A stretch of 64,000 bases of DNA from Thiosocius sp963753845 (GCA_963753845.1 CAVWEI010000002.1:366036-430035), one strand, 5' to 3'; counted from the first letter of the stretch, positions 7,623 to 16,991 are shown. Program-made: numbers and translations. Notes: generated from the letters alone by a model not told the origin.

Positions 7623-9176
7623 CTGTCGCTGCTAAAATCCCTGTCCACTGTCGGCGGTTACACCCTCGTGTCGCGGGTCCTGGGATTCGTGCGGGACCTG
7701 GTCCTGGCGCAGGTGTTTGGGGCGAGTGCAGAGACCGATGCCTTCTTCGTGGCCTTCAAGATCCCCAACTTCCTGCGCCGCCTGTTCGCAGAGGGCGCTT
7801 TCGCCACCGCCTTCGTGCCGGTCCTGACCGAGTACCGTACCCAGCGCGATTTTCGCGAACTCAAGGACTTCGTGGACCACATCGCTGGCAGCCTTGGCCT
7901 GGTGCTGCTGGTAGTGTCGCTGATCGGGGTGGTGGCCGCGCCGGTCCTGGTTTCGCTGTTCGCGCTTGGCTGGGTCATGGATGCAGAGACCGAAAAGCTG
8001 GCGCTGGCGGCCGAGATGCTGCGCCTGACCTTTCCGTATCTTTTCTTTATCTCGCTGACGGCATTCGCCGGCGGTATTCTGAATGCGCATGACCGTTTCG
8101 CTATACCCGCATTCACACCCGTGTTGCTCAACCTCTGCCTGATCTCGGCGGCATTATGGCTGGCACCGATGATGGAGCAGGGTGTCGTTGCCCTGGCCTG
8201 GGGGGTGCTCATAGCGGGGGTCACCCAGTTCACCTTCCAGATACCCTTTCTGGCGCGGATCAGGTTGCTGCCGCATCCGCGACCGGGCTTTCACGACCCC
8301 GGGGTGCGCCGTGTGCTAAGGCTGATGATCCCGGCGCTGTTCGCGGTATCTGTCACCCAGATCAACCTGATGCTGGATACCATGCTGGCCTCTTTCCTGA
8401 CCACCGGCAGCATCTCCTGGCTGTACTACTCGGACCGGCTGATGGAGTTCCCGCTGGGGATACTCGGTGTCGCGCTGGCCACCGTGATCCTGCCACGCCT
8501 GTCCAGGCGCCAGGCCGAGGCAGCACCGGAGGCGTTCAGTCACACCCTGGACTGGGGGCTGAGAATGACCTTCATCTTCGGGATCCCGGCGGCCCTCGGC
8601 CTGGCTTTGTTGGCGGGACCGATGATCGCCACCCTGTTCCAGTCCGGGGTGTTCGACGCCCACGACGTGGCGATGGCCGAGCGCAGCCTGATGGCCTACT
8701 CGCTGGGTCTGCAGGCCTTCATTCTGATCAAGGTGCTGGCCCCCGGTTTCTACGCCCGCCAGGATACGCGCACCCCGGTCCGAATCGGGGTGATCGCCAT
8801 GCTGGCGAACATGCTGATGAACCTGGTCCTGATCTTTCCGCTCCAGCATGCCGGTCTCGCCTTGGCGACCAGTCTTTCCGCCTACCTGAACGCCTACCTG
8901 CTGCTGCGCAACCTGCGCAGGGACAAGGCCTACATGCCGGCCGCGGGCTGGCCGCGCCTGGCCCTGCAGGTCGGCGTGGCTGCGCTCGTCATGGCGGCTT
9001 TGACTGCCTGGGCATCCCCGAGTCTGTTCGAATGGGTGCAGTCGGCACGCTGGGACCGGGTGCTGTGGCTGATGGGCCTGATCACGCTGGCCGCAACGGC
9101 CTATTTCACGGTTCTGCTGGCGCTGGGTCTGCGTCCGCGTGACCTGCAGATACGCGGCCCGGGCGAGGGTGGGTGA
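7623..9176 (+). CDS. murJ: Lipid II flippase MurJ, probable CTG start
   Basis: A 517-aa inner-membrane protein moving lipid II across the membrane for peptidoglycan synthesis. The conserved LVSRVLGFVRDLVLAQVFGA, FFVAFKIPNFLRRLFAEGAF and about fourteen hydrophobic segments identify it. The start is unusual. Homologues begin M(S)xSLLKS, which here is CTG TCG CTG CTA AAA TCC at 7623. A strong GGAGGA (7610-7615) sits 7 bases before this CTG, and a TATAAT (7593-7598) lies just upstream, so the in-frame ATG at 7530 or GTG at 7563 would fall before the transcript begins. The stop overlaps lspA. Confidence 0.95.
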   Translation: MSLLKSLSTVGGYTLVSRVLGFVRDLVLAQVFGASAETDAFFVAFKIPNFLRRLFAEGAFATAFVPVLTEYRTQRDFRELKDFVDHIAGSLGLVLLVVSLIGVVAAPVLVSLFALGWVMDAETEKLALAAEMLRLTFPYLFFISLTAFAGGILNAHDRFAIPAFTPVLLNLCLISAALWLAPMMEQGVVALAWGVLIAGVTQFTFQIPFLARIRLLPHPRPGFHDPGVRRVLRLMIPALFAVSVTQINLMLDTMLASFLTTGSISWLYYSDRLMEFPLGILGVALATVILPRLSRRQAEAAPEAFSHTLDWGLRMTFIFGIPAALGLALLAGPMIATLFQSGVFDAHDVAMAERSLMAYSLGLQAFILIKVLAPGFYARQDTRTPVRIGVIAMLANMLMNLVLIFPLQHAGLALATSLSAYLNAYLLLRNLRRDKAYMPAAGWPRLALQVGVAALVMAALTAWASPSLFEWVQSARWDRVLWLMGLITLAATAYFTVLLALGLRPRDLQIRGPGEGG

Positions 9177-9655
9177 TGTTGAGATTGCTGTGGATCAGCG
9201 TCGTGGTGGTGGTCCTGGACCAGCTCAGCAAGTTCTGGATGCTGGCCAGCTTCGATGAGTACGAGGTGCTGACCGTGTGGCCGGTTTTCAACCTCACCCT
9301 GGTGTTCAACACCGGGGCGGCGTTCAGTTTTCTGAGTGACGCCGGCGGTTGGCAGCGCTGGTTCTTCGTCGCGATCGGTGTCGTCGTCTCTGCCGTGATG
9401 GTGGTCTGGCTCGGCAAACTGCAGGCCCGCGAGCGCCTGACGGCCTATGGCCTGGCGTTCGTGATCGGGGGCGCAATCGGCAATCTGATCGATCGCGTCT
9501 GGCTGGGCAAGGTGGTGGATTTCCTCCAATGGCACTGGCAGGACTGGTATTGGCCATCATTCAACCTGGCCGACAGCGCGATCACGCTCGGCGTGGTGCT
9601 CCTGCTGATCGATGGCCTGTTTCCGGCACGGGGCAACAAGGACGTGGATTCCTGA
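9176..9655 (+). CDS. lspA: Lipoprotein signal peptidase (SPase II)
   Basis: A 159-aa inner-membrane aspartyl protease that cleaves lipoprotein signal peptides. It shows DQLSKFW, the FNTGAAFSFL segment, GGAIGNLIDR with the first catalytic Asp, and FNLADSAITLG with the second. Four hydrophobic segments are visible. The start overlaps the murJ stop (TGATG); a GTG one codon earlier is possible. In most gammaproteobacteria lspA follows ileS; here it sits between murJ and ribF. Confidence 0.97.
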   Translation: MLRLLWISVVVVVLDQLSKFWMLASFDEYEVLTVWPVFNLTLVFNTGAAFSFLSDAGGWQRWFFVAIGVVVSAVMVVWLGKLQARERLTAYGLAFVIGGAIGNLIDRVWLGKVVDFLQWHWQDWYWPSFNLADSAITLGVVLLLIDGLFPARGNKDVDS

Positions 9656-9790
9656 GCTAATTCCTACGCTTATAAGGGCGATTGTTGACTATTTCGTTGT
9701 GTGTTTCCTGCGCCGTATTCAGCCAATTAGGTCCCCCGTTGGCCAAGTCTATATAATCGCGCGTTCACATACAGCTGACTGGCAAAATCG

Positions 9791-10747
9791 GTGCTACTGA
9801 TCCGCGGATTGCACAACCTGCGCGCCGCCCACCGCGACTGTGTTGCCACTATTGGCAACTTCGATGGCGTGCACCTCGGGCACCAGGCCGTGCTCGAGGC
9901 CCTGACCGGGCGCGCGCGCGCAGCCGGCCTGCCTTCGCTGGTGATCATCTTCGAGCCTCAGCCCATGGAGTTCTTCTGCCCGGATCAGGCCCCGGCGAGG
10001 CTGACCAGACTGCGTGAGAAGCTTGAGGCGATCGGCAATTTTGGCATCGACCGAGTCCTGCTAATCCGCTTCGATGCCCATTTCGCGGACGTGGACGCAC
10101 AGGAATTCGTGCGCGGGATATTGGTCGGGAAACTCGCGATCAGACACCTCTACGTCGGTGACGATTTCCGTTTCGGTAAAGATCGGGTCGGTGATTTCGA
10201 CCTGTTGCGCACGATGGGGAAGGAGGCCGGGTTCGGGGTGGAAAGTCTGGACACGGTTGCCGAAGCGGGTGATCGTGTCAGCAGTACCCGCATCCGTGAG
10301 GCCCTGCAGCAGGGAGACCTGGCGCACGCCGAGCGTTGTCTGGGACGGCGCTACCGTATCTGCGGGCACGTGGCCCACGGCAACAAACGTGGTCGCACCA
10401 TTGGCTTTCCGACCATGAACGTGGGCCTGTTGCGGCGTTCGACACCGTTGCGCGGCGTATTCGCAGTGCAGGTTCTGGGCCTGGCGGACCGACCGCTGCC
10501 CGGGGTGGCCAATATCGGCAACCGTCCGACCCTGGCGGGTGACGACCGTTTTTTGCTCGAGGTGCATCTGTTCGATTTCGCCGACGAGGTGTACGGTCGG
10601 CATGTCGAGGTCGATTTTGTCGAGTACATCCGCGAAGAGCGCAGGTTCGAGTCGTTCGAAGCGCTGCGCGAACAGATCGGGCGGGATGCAGAGCGCGCCC
10701 GCGAGATTCATCGCCTGGATGCGCGCGCGCACCGCAAATCCGGTTAG
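9791..10747 (+). CDS. ribF: Bifunctional riboflavin kinase / FAD synthetase
   Basis: A 318-aa enzyme making FMN and then FAD from riboflavin. The N-terminal nucleotidyltransferase has IGNFDGVHLGHQ and ISSTR-type SSTRIREAL. The C-terminal kinase has HGNKRGRTIGFPTMN and GVANIGNRPT. The GTG start at 9791 matches the family N-terminus (LLIRGLHNL), though its ribosome site is weak. A TATAAT at 9752-9757 may be a -10 element with a poor -35. ileS follows after 63 bases, the usual partner. Confidence 0.97.
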   Translation: MLLIRGLHNLRAAHRDCVATIGNFDGVHLGHQAVLEALTGRARAAGLPSLVIIFEPQPMEFFCPDQAPARLTRLREKLEAIGNFGIDRVLLIRFDAHFADVDAQEFVRGILVGKLAIRHLYVGDDFRFGKDRVGDFDLLRTMGKEAGFGVESLDTVAEAGDRVSSTRIREALQQGDLAHAERCLGRRYRICGHVAHGNKRGRTIGFPTMNVGLLRRSTPLRGVFAVQVLGLADRPLPGVANIGNRPTLAGDDRFLLEVHLFDFADEVYGRHVEVDFVEYIREERRFESFEALREQIGRDAERAREIHRLDARAHRKSG

Positions 10748-10810
10748 TCCGCCTGAGACAGGTGCCCTGGCCGTCCAACCAAATTCTTTTTTTCTACCGA
10801 GTCTTAGTCC

Positions 10811-13567
10811 GTGAGCAACAATTACAAGGACACCCTGAACCTTCCCAAAACCGCGTTCCCGATGAAGGCCAACCTGGCCCAGCGCGAGCCGGAGTTGCTG
10901 AAACGCTGGGAGGCCGCGGATCTGTACGGGAAGATCCGCGGCGCCTGTGCCGGGCGCGACAAATTCGTGCTGCACGACGGCCCGCCCTACGCCAACGGTG
11001 AGATTCATATCGGCCACGCGGTGAACAAGGTGCTCAAGGACGTGATCGTCAAGAGTCGGACCCTGGCCGGGTTCGACGCCCCCTATGTGCCGGGTTGGGA
11101 CTGTCACGGCCTCCCAATCGAACTGCAGGTCGAGAAGAAGGTCGGCAAACCGGGGCAGAAGGTGAGTGCGGGTGAATTCCGTAAGGCCTGTCGCGACTAC
11201 GCGATGGTCCAGGTCGAGCGGCAAAAGGCCGACTTCAAGCGTCTCGGTGTTATAGGCGACTGGGACAATCCGTACCTGACCATGAACTTCGCCCAGGAGG
11301 CGGGCATCATCCGTTCTCTCGGGCGTATCGTGGAACAGGGTCATATCGTCAAGGGATCAAAGCCGGTGCACTGGTGCACCGATTGCGGTTCGGCCCTGGC
11401 CGAGGCCGAGGTCGAATACCAGGACAAGGAATCCTTCGCCATCGACGTGCGCTTTGTCGCGCTGGACCAGGCCGCGTTCGCCGCCGGGTTCACCCCGACA
11501 GCCGACGGGCCCGGCCATGGCGAGATCGCGGTGGTGATCTGGACCACCACGCCCTGGACCATCCCGGCAAACCAGGGTGTGGCACTCAATGCCGGCCTGG
11601 ACTACGTCCTGGTGCAGGCTGGCGATCGGCGCCTGGTGGTGGCCGAGGGCATGCTCGAGGACGCCATGCGACGCTGGGGCATCGAGGACTACCGGGTGGT
11701 GGGACGCGCGGTAGGCGCGGTGTTTGACCGTCAGCTGTTGCAGCACCCCTTCTATCACCGTCATGTCCCGATCGTGCTGGGCGACCATGTCACCCTGGAG
11801 GCCGGTACGGGTGCGGTACACACCGCGCCGGGGCACGGCATGGACGACTACATCGTCGGCCAGCGCTACGGCCTGCCGGTCGACAATCCGGTCGGTGGCA
11901 ATGGCTGCTTCGTGCCCGGCACGCCCCTGTTCGAGGGCGAGCACGTGTTGAAGGCCAACGAGCACGTGATCGAGGTTCTGGAAGAACACGGCGCACTCAT
12001 GAAATCGGCGAAGTTCACCCACAGCTACCCGGTGTGCTGGCGGCACAAGACTCCGATCATCTTCCGCGCCACGCCACAGTGGTTCATCTCGATGCAGCAG
12101 AAGGGTCTGCGAGATACCGCGATGGCCGAGATCAGGCGCGTGCGCTGGACCCCGGACTGGGGTCAGGCACGGATCGAGGGGATGATCGAAAACCGCCCGG
12201 ACTGGTGTGTATCGCGTCAACGCACCTGGGGGGTGCCGATCACCTTCTTCGTGCACAAGGAGACCGGTGAACTGCACCCGGACACCGTCGGGCTCATAGA
12301 GCGTGTCGCGAAGCGGGTGGAGAAAGATGGCATCCAGGCGTGGTTCGACCTCGAGCCCGGCGACCTTCTCGGTGACGATGCGACTCATTACGAGAAGGTG
12401 CCCGACACCCTCGATGTCTGGTTCGACTCGGGCGTCACGCATGCCTGCGTGCTCGATCTCCGCCCGGAGTTGGCGCGTCCTGCCGACCTGTATCTGGAAG
12501 GGTCCGACCAGCACCGTGGCTGGTTTCAGTCCTCCCTGCTGACGTCGGTTGCCATGAACGGACATGCGCCGTACAGGGGTGTGCTGACGCACGGCTTCAC
12601 GGTGGACGCGGACGGCAAGAAGATGTCCAAATCACAGGGCAACGTGGTCTCACCGCAGTCGGTCATGAAGACACTCGGCGCCGACATCATCCGCCTGTGG
12701 GTGGCGGCAACCGATTACCGTGCCGAGATGTCGGTTTCGGACGAGATCCTCAAGCGCACCGCCGATGCCTACCGCCGTATCCGAAACACCACGCGTTTTC
12801 TGCTCGCCAACCTGGAAGGCTTCGACCCGGCGCGTGACACCGTGGCCGCGGCCGACATGATCGCCCTCGACCGCTGGGCGGTCGGCCGTGCTTTCGCGCT
12901 TCAGCAGGAGATCACGCGCGCCTACGAGGACTACAACTTCCACCTGATCTACCAGCGGGTGCTTAATTTCTGTGTCGCAGACATGGGCGGCTTCTACCTC
13001 GATGTGATCAAGGATCGCCAGTACACCACCCGGGCCGACAGCCTGGCACGGCGCTCATGCCAGACAGCGATGTTCCATATCGTCGAGGCCATGGTGCGCT
13101 GGATGGCGCCGGTGCTGAGTTTTACCGCTGACGAGATCTGGGGCTATATGCCCGGCGAGCGCTCGGAATCGGTGTTCATGGAGACCTGGTACCAGGAGCT
13201 TTTCCCGCTGGGTCAGGGTCCGCTGGACGCCGGGGCCTGGACAAGTGTGATCGCGGTCAAGACCGCGGTGGCCAAGCAGTTGGAGGCGATGCGCAAGGAC
13301 GGCAGTATCGGTTCCTCACTGGATGCCGAGGTGCAACTGTACTGCGACGATGCGCTGTTGGGCGTCCTCAACGAACTGAGCGACGAGCTGCGCTTCGCCC
13401 TGATCACTTCCTATGCCAGCGCCTTCCCGGCAAAGGACGCGCCCGCCGGTGCCGTGGTTACCGAGGTGAAGGGACTCAGCGTGGTGGCGACGGCCAAGTG
13501 CCCATGCCAAGTGCGGACGCTGCTGGCATCATCGCGAGGACGTGGGTTCCAATACTTCACATCCTGA
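10811..13567 (+). CDS. ileS: Isoleucyl-tRNA synthetase, zinc-binding C-terminus frameshifted
   Basis: A class Ia synthetase joining isoleucine to tRNA-Ile. HIGH is at residues 66-69, KMSKS at 604-608, and the editing insertion and anticodon-binding domain are complete. The reading frame as given ends after 918 residues. GCCAAGTGC occurs at 13493-13501 and again at 13506-13514, so a 13-bp duplication shifts the frame. In the other frame KCGRCWHHRED and LCGRCVDNVDGAGE continue to a stop at 13626-13628, exactly the expected Cys4 zinc site. Without the duplication the protein would be 934 aa, close to E. coli's 938. The gene is essential, so this is either an assembly error or a real lesion needing a second copy. 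Confidence 0.93.
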   Translation: MSNNYKDTLNLPKTAFPMKANLAQREPELLKRWEAADLYGKIRGACAGRDKFVLHDGPPYANGEIHIGHAVNKVLKDVIVKSRTLAGFDAPYVPGWDCHGLPIELQVEKKVGKPGQKVSAGEFRKACRDYAMVQVERQKADFKRLGVIGDWDNPYLTMNFAQEAGIIRSLGRIVEQGHIVKGSKPVHWCTDCGSALAEAEVEYQDKESFAIDVRFVALDQAAFAAGFTPTADGPGHGEIAVVIWTTTPWTIPANQGVALNAGLDYVLVQAGDRRLVVAEGMLEDAMRRWGIEDYRVVGRAVGAVFDRQLLQHPFYHRHVPIVLGDHVTLEAGTGAVHTAPGHGMDDYIVGQRYGLPVDNPVGGNGCFVPGTPLFEGEHVLKANEHVIEVLEEHGALMKSAKFTHSYPVCWRHKTPIIFRATPQWFISMQQKGLRDTAMAEIRRVRWTPDWGQARIEGMIENRPDWCVSRQRTWGVPITFFVHKETGELHPDTVGLIERVAKRVEKDGIQAWFDLEPGDLLGDDATHYEKVPDTLDVWFDSGVTHACVLDLRPELARPADLYLEGSDQHRGWFQSSLLTSVAMNGHAPYRGVLTHGFTVDADGKKMSKSQGNVVSPQSVMKTLGADIIRLWVAATDYRAEMSVSDEILKRTADAYRRIRNTTRFLLANLEGFDPARDTVAAADMIALDRWAVGRAFALQQEITRAYEDYNFHLIYQRVLNFCVADMGGFYLDVIKDRQYTTRADSLARRSCQTAMFHIVEAMVRWMAPVLSFTADEIWGYMPGERSESVFMETWYQELFPLGQGPLDAGAWTSVIAVKTAVAKQLEAMRKDGSIGSSLDAEVQLYCDDALLGVLNELSDELRFALITSYASAFPAKDAPAGAVVTEVKGLSVVATAKCPCQVRTLLASSRGRGFQYFTS

Positions 13568-13649
13568 CCTGTGCGGACGTTGCGTGGACAACGTGGATGG
13601 TGCCGGCGAGGTACGACTTTTTGCCTGAGTGGCAATGCCTGGCTTGGGA

Positions 13650-13768
13650 GTAAAGGACGCAGAGGACGCAAAGGCGCAAAGGACTCCAAGCTCATTTCCG
13701 GGCAGTGATGCTTCGCTGAAAAACAACTCTGTGAACTCTGCGCCTCTGTGTCCTCTGCGTTTTCAACT
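13650..13768. repeat. Imperfect long inverted repeat downstream of ileS
   Basis: The left arm contains GGACGCAGAGGACGCAAAG followed by GCGCAAAG. The right arm (about 13727-13768) read in reverse complement is AACGCAGAGGACACAGAGG followed by CGCAGAG. About 40 bases separate the arms. The purine-rich CGCAGAGG pattern resembles interspersed intergenic repeats seen in many environmental proteobacteria (from memory). It sits at a likely rearrangement point. Confidence 0.55.
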
Positions 13769-13794
13769 CGGTGACGGCTAAAAGGAGGATCGCA

Positions 13795-15198
13795 TTGGAA
13801 ATTCTGCATCACGGTGCCGTCGGCGGCGTCACCGGCTCTTGCCATGAACTGCGGGTCGGCGAGCGGGATGCGATCCTGATCGACTGTGGCCTGTTCCAGG
13901 GTGCGGAGAATTCGGGCAAAGGGGCGAACGCACGCGATCTGGCGATCGAGTTCTCCATCGATTCGGTGCGCGCCCTGATCGTCACTCATGTGCATATCGA
14001 TCATGTCGGTCGGATCCCTTACCTGCTGGCGGCCGGTTTCTCCGGGCCGATCTACTGTTCCGAACCGTCGGCCATCCTGTTGCCGGTGGTGCTGGAAGAT
14101 GCGCTCAAGGTTGGCGTGACCCGCAACAAATCGCTGATCAGGCGTGTCATGCACAGACTCAGGCAGATGATCCGGCCGGTGCCCTATGGCCAATGGCAGT
14201 CGATAGACGTCGCCGGGGATTCGCCCCTGGCGGTGCAGTTCCGGAGAGCGGGGCACATCCTCGGTTCAGCCTGGGTGGATTGCCGCTGCGGTGAGGGTGA
14301 TCAGGAGCGGCATGTCATATTCTCCGGTGATCTGGGGGACGATGCGACGCCCTTGCTGCCACCACCAGATCAACCGGAGGGCTGCGACGTCCTGGTGATG
14401 GAGAGCACCTACGGCGATCGCAATCACGAGGGCCGCGAGGCGCGTCAGCAGGCGCTGGAGAAAGTGATCCGCCATGCCCTGCAGGATCGCGGCACCGTGC
14501 TGATTCCTGCATTCAGTATCGGGCGCACCCAGGAACTGCTGTACGAGTTGGAGGATATCCTGCACCGCAATCGCGGCTCCGAGGCGGCAGAGGGGCTGCC
14601 CTGGGATGATCTTCAGATCGTGCTGGATTCGCCGATGGCCGCCAGATTCACCGAACTGTACGGCGAACTGCGACCCTTCTGGGACGCGGAGGCGCAGATG
14701 CGGCTCGCGTCGGGTAGACACCCGCTGGATTTCGATCAGCTCACGACCATAGACAGCCATGAAGATCACCTGCGCGCGGTGCACTATCTGGCTGGGACCG
14801 GGCGCCCGGTGGTGGTCCTGGCGGCGGGCGGCATGTGCTCTGGCGGGCGGGTGGTGAACTATCTAAAGGCCATGCTCGAGGATCCTAAACACGACATCCT
14901 GTTCGTCGGCTATCAGGCGCAGGGTACACCGGGGCGGGAAATCCAGCGCTATGGTCCGCGGGGCGGCTATGTCGAACTGGATGGCGAACGTTTCGATATC
15001 AAGGCGCGGATACACACCATTTCGGGTTACTCGGCGCATGCCGATCAGCAGGGATTGGTCGATTTTGTGCGCAAGATGAAAAACAGGCCCGATCAGGTAC
15101 GCCTGATCCATGGTGATCCTGCGGCCAGCGAGGTGTTGGCCGGGATTCTGCGCGGTTATGTTCCGCAGACCGAAGTTGCCGTACCTCCGGACCAATGA
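13795..15198 (+). CDS. Metallo-beta-lactamase/beta-CASP RNA hydrolase family protein
   Basis: A 467-aa protein with the fold of CPSF-73-type and archaeal RNA exo/endonucleases. HVHIDHVG (from residue 65) is the metal motif, and the SGDLGDD and MESTYGDR segments follow. The beta-CASP region has IPAFSIGRTQELLYEL and LDSPMA, then AAGGMCSGGRV. The RNA-specificity C-terminus has ISGYSAHADQQ. The likely start is TTG at 13795, six bases after AAAGGAGG; an in-frame GTG at 13771 lacks such a site. Members cleave or trim RNA; the substrate here is unknown. Standalone gene between ileS and a leftward operon. Confidence 0.88.
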   Translation: MEILHHGAVGGVTGSCHELRVGERDAILIDCGLFQGAENSGKGANARDLAIEFSIDSVRALIVTHVHIDHVGRIPYLLAAGFSGPIYCSEPSAILLPVVLEDALKVGVTRNKSLIRRVMHRLRQMIRPVPYGQWQSIDVAGDSPLAVQFRRAGHILGSAWVDCRCGEGDQERHVIFSGDLGDDATPLLPPPDQPEGCDVLVMESTYGDRNHEGREARQQALEKVIRHALQDRGTVLIPAFSIGRTQELLYELEDILHRNRGSEAAEGLPWDDLQIVLDSPMAARFTELYGELRPFWDAEAQMRLASGRHPLDFDQLTTIDSHEDHLRAVHYLAGTGRPVVVLAAGGMCSGGRVVNYLKAMLEDPKHDILFVGYQAQGTPGREIQRYGPRGGYVELDGERFDIKARIHTISGYSAHADQQGLVDFVRKMKNRPDQVRLIHGDPAASEVLAGILRGYVPQTEVAVPPDQ

Positions 15199-15267
15199 GA
15201 TCCCGTTGTGCCGGCACAAGCTGCGCCGCGCGGACCGTTATCGAAGCATCGGCTTCGGGTGATCCCC

Positions 15268-16083
15268 TTAATGTGTGTTGGCAGGATCCTGTGCCAGGCG
15301 CCGGGTACACAGGATCGGGATCGCCTCGCCCAGGCCCGGTCCCGGCCGGGAGAGCAGATCAGCGAGCCGGTCGTCTTCGCTGTCGTCGAAACTCCTGACC
15401 AGCGAGATGCGGGGCAGTAAGCGGTGGGCGAGGGCGGCCTCGCTTGAGACCGGGAAGACCCCGCGGTCGAGCTGATCGAACACGTTGCGGTAACCGGCGG
15501 ACCTGAGCGCGGCGTTGATCCAGTGCCTGCCGCCGACGGTCATCGCAGGGTGCTCCCAGACGGACACATAGGCAGCCAGCGGGGGAAGTCGCGCACAAGG
15601 CGTATCCAGCGCCTGTTCGAAAGCGCGCGCGGCCGCCTCGGCCTGGCGCGTCGTGCCGCTCAGGCCTCCGATGTCCCGCACTGCGCGGGAAATGTCATGC
15701 AAGGAGCCAGGCTCGGTTTGGTAAAGAGCGATACCGCTGCGCGCGATCCATTCCAGGTCGGTCGCGCGATTCCCGGACTGCCAGGCGATCACCAGGTCGG
15801 GTTGCAGCGTCAGCAGGGCCTCGCGGTCCAGCCCGCCGGGGCCGCCGATGCGGGGCAGACCGGACAGTCGGCCGTGCCCGGCACCCCCGACGGCGATGCC
15901 CACCAGCCTGTCGCCTGCGCCGGCAGCCACGACCAGCTCGGTCGCGTGTGGGGCCAGCGTCACAATGCGCTGTGCCGCTTGTGGCAGCGATACCCTTCCT
16001 CCGAGGTCGTCCATCGTCCCCGCCGCATGGGCGACAGCAAAAGCTGGCAGTAGCAGCAGGCCGGCTGCAGCAAGGCGGTTCAA
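15268..16083 (-). CDS. Periplasmic cobalamin/iron-chelate-type binding protein (BtuF-like)
   Basis: A 271-aa protein with an N-terminal signal sequence (LNRLAAAGLLLLPAFAVAHA) and the helical-backbone binding-protein fold: RIVTLAPHATELVVAAGAGD, LVGI, a G-rich turn, then LQPDLVIAW. It resembles BtuF, the B12-binding partner of an ABC importer, but no transporter gene is adjacent, so the ligand is not proven. The TTG start at 16083 overlaps the ampE stop (TTGA), indicating coupled translation; an earlier ATG at 16146 would lie inside ampE. Confidence 0.82.
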   Translation of the reverse strand: MNRLAAAGLLLLPAFAVAHAAGTMDDLGGRVSLPQAAQRIVTLAPHATELVVAAGAGDRLVGIAVGGAGHGRLSGLPRIGGPGGLDREALLTLQPDLVIAWQSGNRATDLEWIARSGIALYQTEPGSLHDISRAVRDIGGLSGTTRQAEAAARAFEQALDTPCARLPPLAAYVSVWEHPAMTVGGRHWINAALRSAGYRNVFDQLDRGVFPVSSEAALAHRLLPRISLVRSFDDSEDDRLADLLSRPGPGLGEAIPILCTRRLAQDPANTH

Positions 16084-16991
16084 GCCAGTGCTGCCACGAG
16101 GCTTCCGCCTGCAATCACCGTGACCCACATGGCCAGACTGCGCCACACCAGCGCCAGGGCATCTTCGACCGCTGGCGCTACCAGGGCTGCATCGATACCC
16201 TCTGCATCTTCGTCGCCCGGCTCCAGATCACCTTCCCCAAAGGTGTCCAGCGCGGCCAGGCCGGTACGTGCCAGCAGCTGTTCCGCCTCGGTCAGGGGGC
16301 CTTCGTCGGGCAGATAGTCGAACGTCTGCCACGCATGGGCCACGGCGTCGAAGTTTCCTGCTATGGCATAACCGGCCGCGGTAATGCGCGCCGGCGCCCA
16401 GTCCGCAATATGCCGCATCTCGTCGCTGTAGCGTTTCATACCCTGCGGGCAGTCTTCGCGTTGCAGGCGTTCAGCAAGCAGGTGGATGGCGCGGTACGCG
16501 GCCGCGCCGACCGCGCCGAAGGCCACGAACCAGAAAACAGGGCCGATCAGCCGCGATGCGGCAAGCACGACCACCGCGCGCGCAACGGCAAACGAACGGC
16601 GTGGCTCGCGCTCGGGTACCTGGCTCCGGCAGAGACCTCTGGCGATATCGCCGGCGCGCTCGTCCTGACCCGCGTCGCGGGCCGCAACGAATTCCTGTGC
16701 CTGGTCGCCCAGGTCCCGGGGTCCGAGACTGTACAGCAGGACGGCCACCCCAAACACAAGAGCGAATAGACCGCCGAGATCGGCAAAAAAGGCCTGTAAC
16801 CAGGCGACCGCCAGCAACAGGGGGAGCAGCGGGATCACCGCACCCCACGGCCGCGCCATCAGTGAGCGGGCGAAAGAGTTGCCCGCCAGGCGCCGGCAAT
16901 AGCCGTCGAACCATTGGTGGTGGCGTTCAGGTCGATGCTGCTGCAGGACGCGTTCGATGAACAGCGCCAACAAGACGATCATGAATGTCAT
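16080..16991 (-). CDS. ampE: AmpE-like inner-membrane protein
   Basis: A 303-aa membrane protein with hydrophobic segments near the N-terminus (MTFMIVLLALFIERVLQQ), at 50-90, about 150-170 and the C-terminus. It carries the family's ALFIERVLQ start and HWFDGYCRRL-like stretch. AmpE is a poorly understood companion of AmpD, proposed as a sensor in beta-lactamase regulation. The pairing with ampD just upstream makes the call firm. It could be confused with CobD-type membrane proteins, which share the fold, and a B12-type binding protein follows. Confidence 0.85.
   Translation of the reverse strand: MTFMIVLLALFIERVLQQHRPERHHQWFDGYCRRLAGNSFARSLMARPWGAVIPLLPLLLAVAWLQAFFADLGGLFALVFGVAVLLYSLGPRDLGDQAQEFVAARDAGQDERAGDIARGLCRSQVPEREPRRSFAVARAVVVLAASRLIGPVFWFVAFGAVGAAAYRAIHLLAERLQREDCPQGMKRYSDEMRHIADWAPARITAAGYAIAGNFDAVAHAWQTFDYLPDEGPLTEAEQLLARTGLAALDTFGEGDLEPGDEDAEGIDAALVAPAVEDALALVWRSLAMWVTVIAGGSLVAALA

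Noticed and set aside
10061..11344. 427-codon open frame on the minus strand
   Set aside because: It spans antisense to ribF and ileS, both certain genes, so it is a shadow frame.
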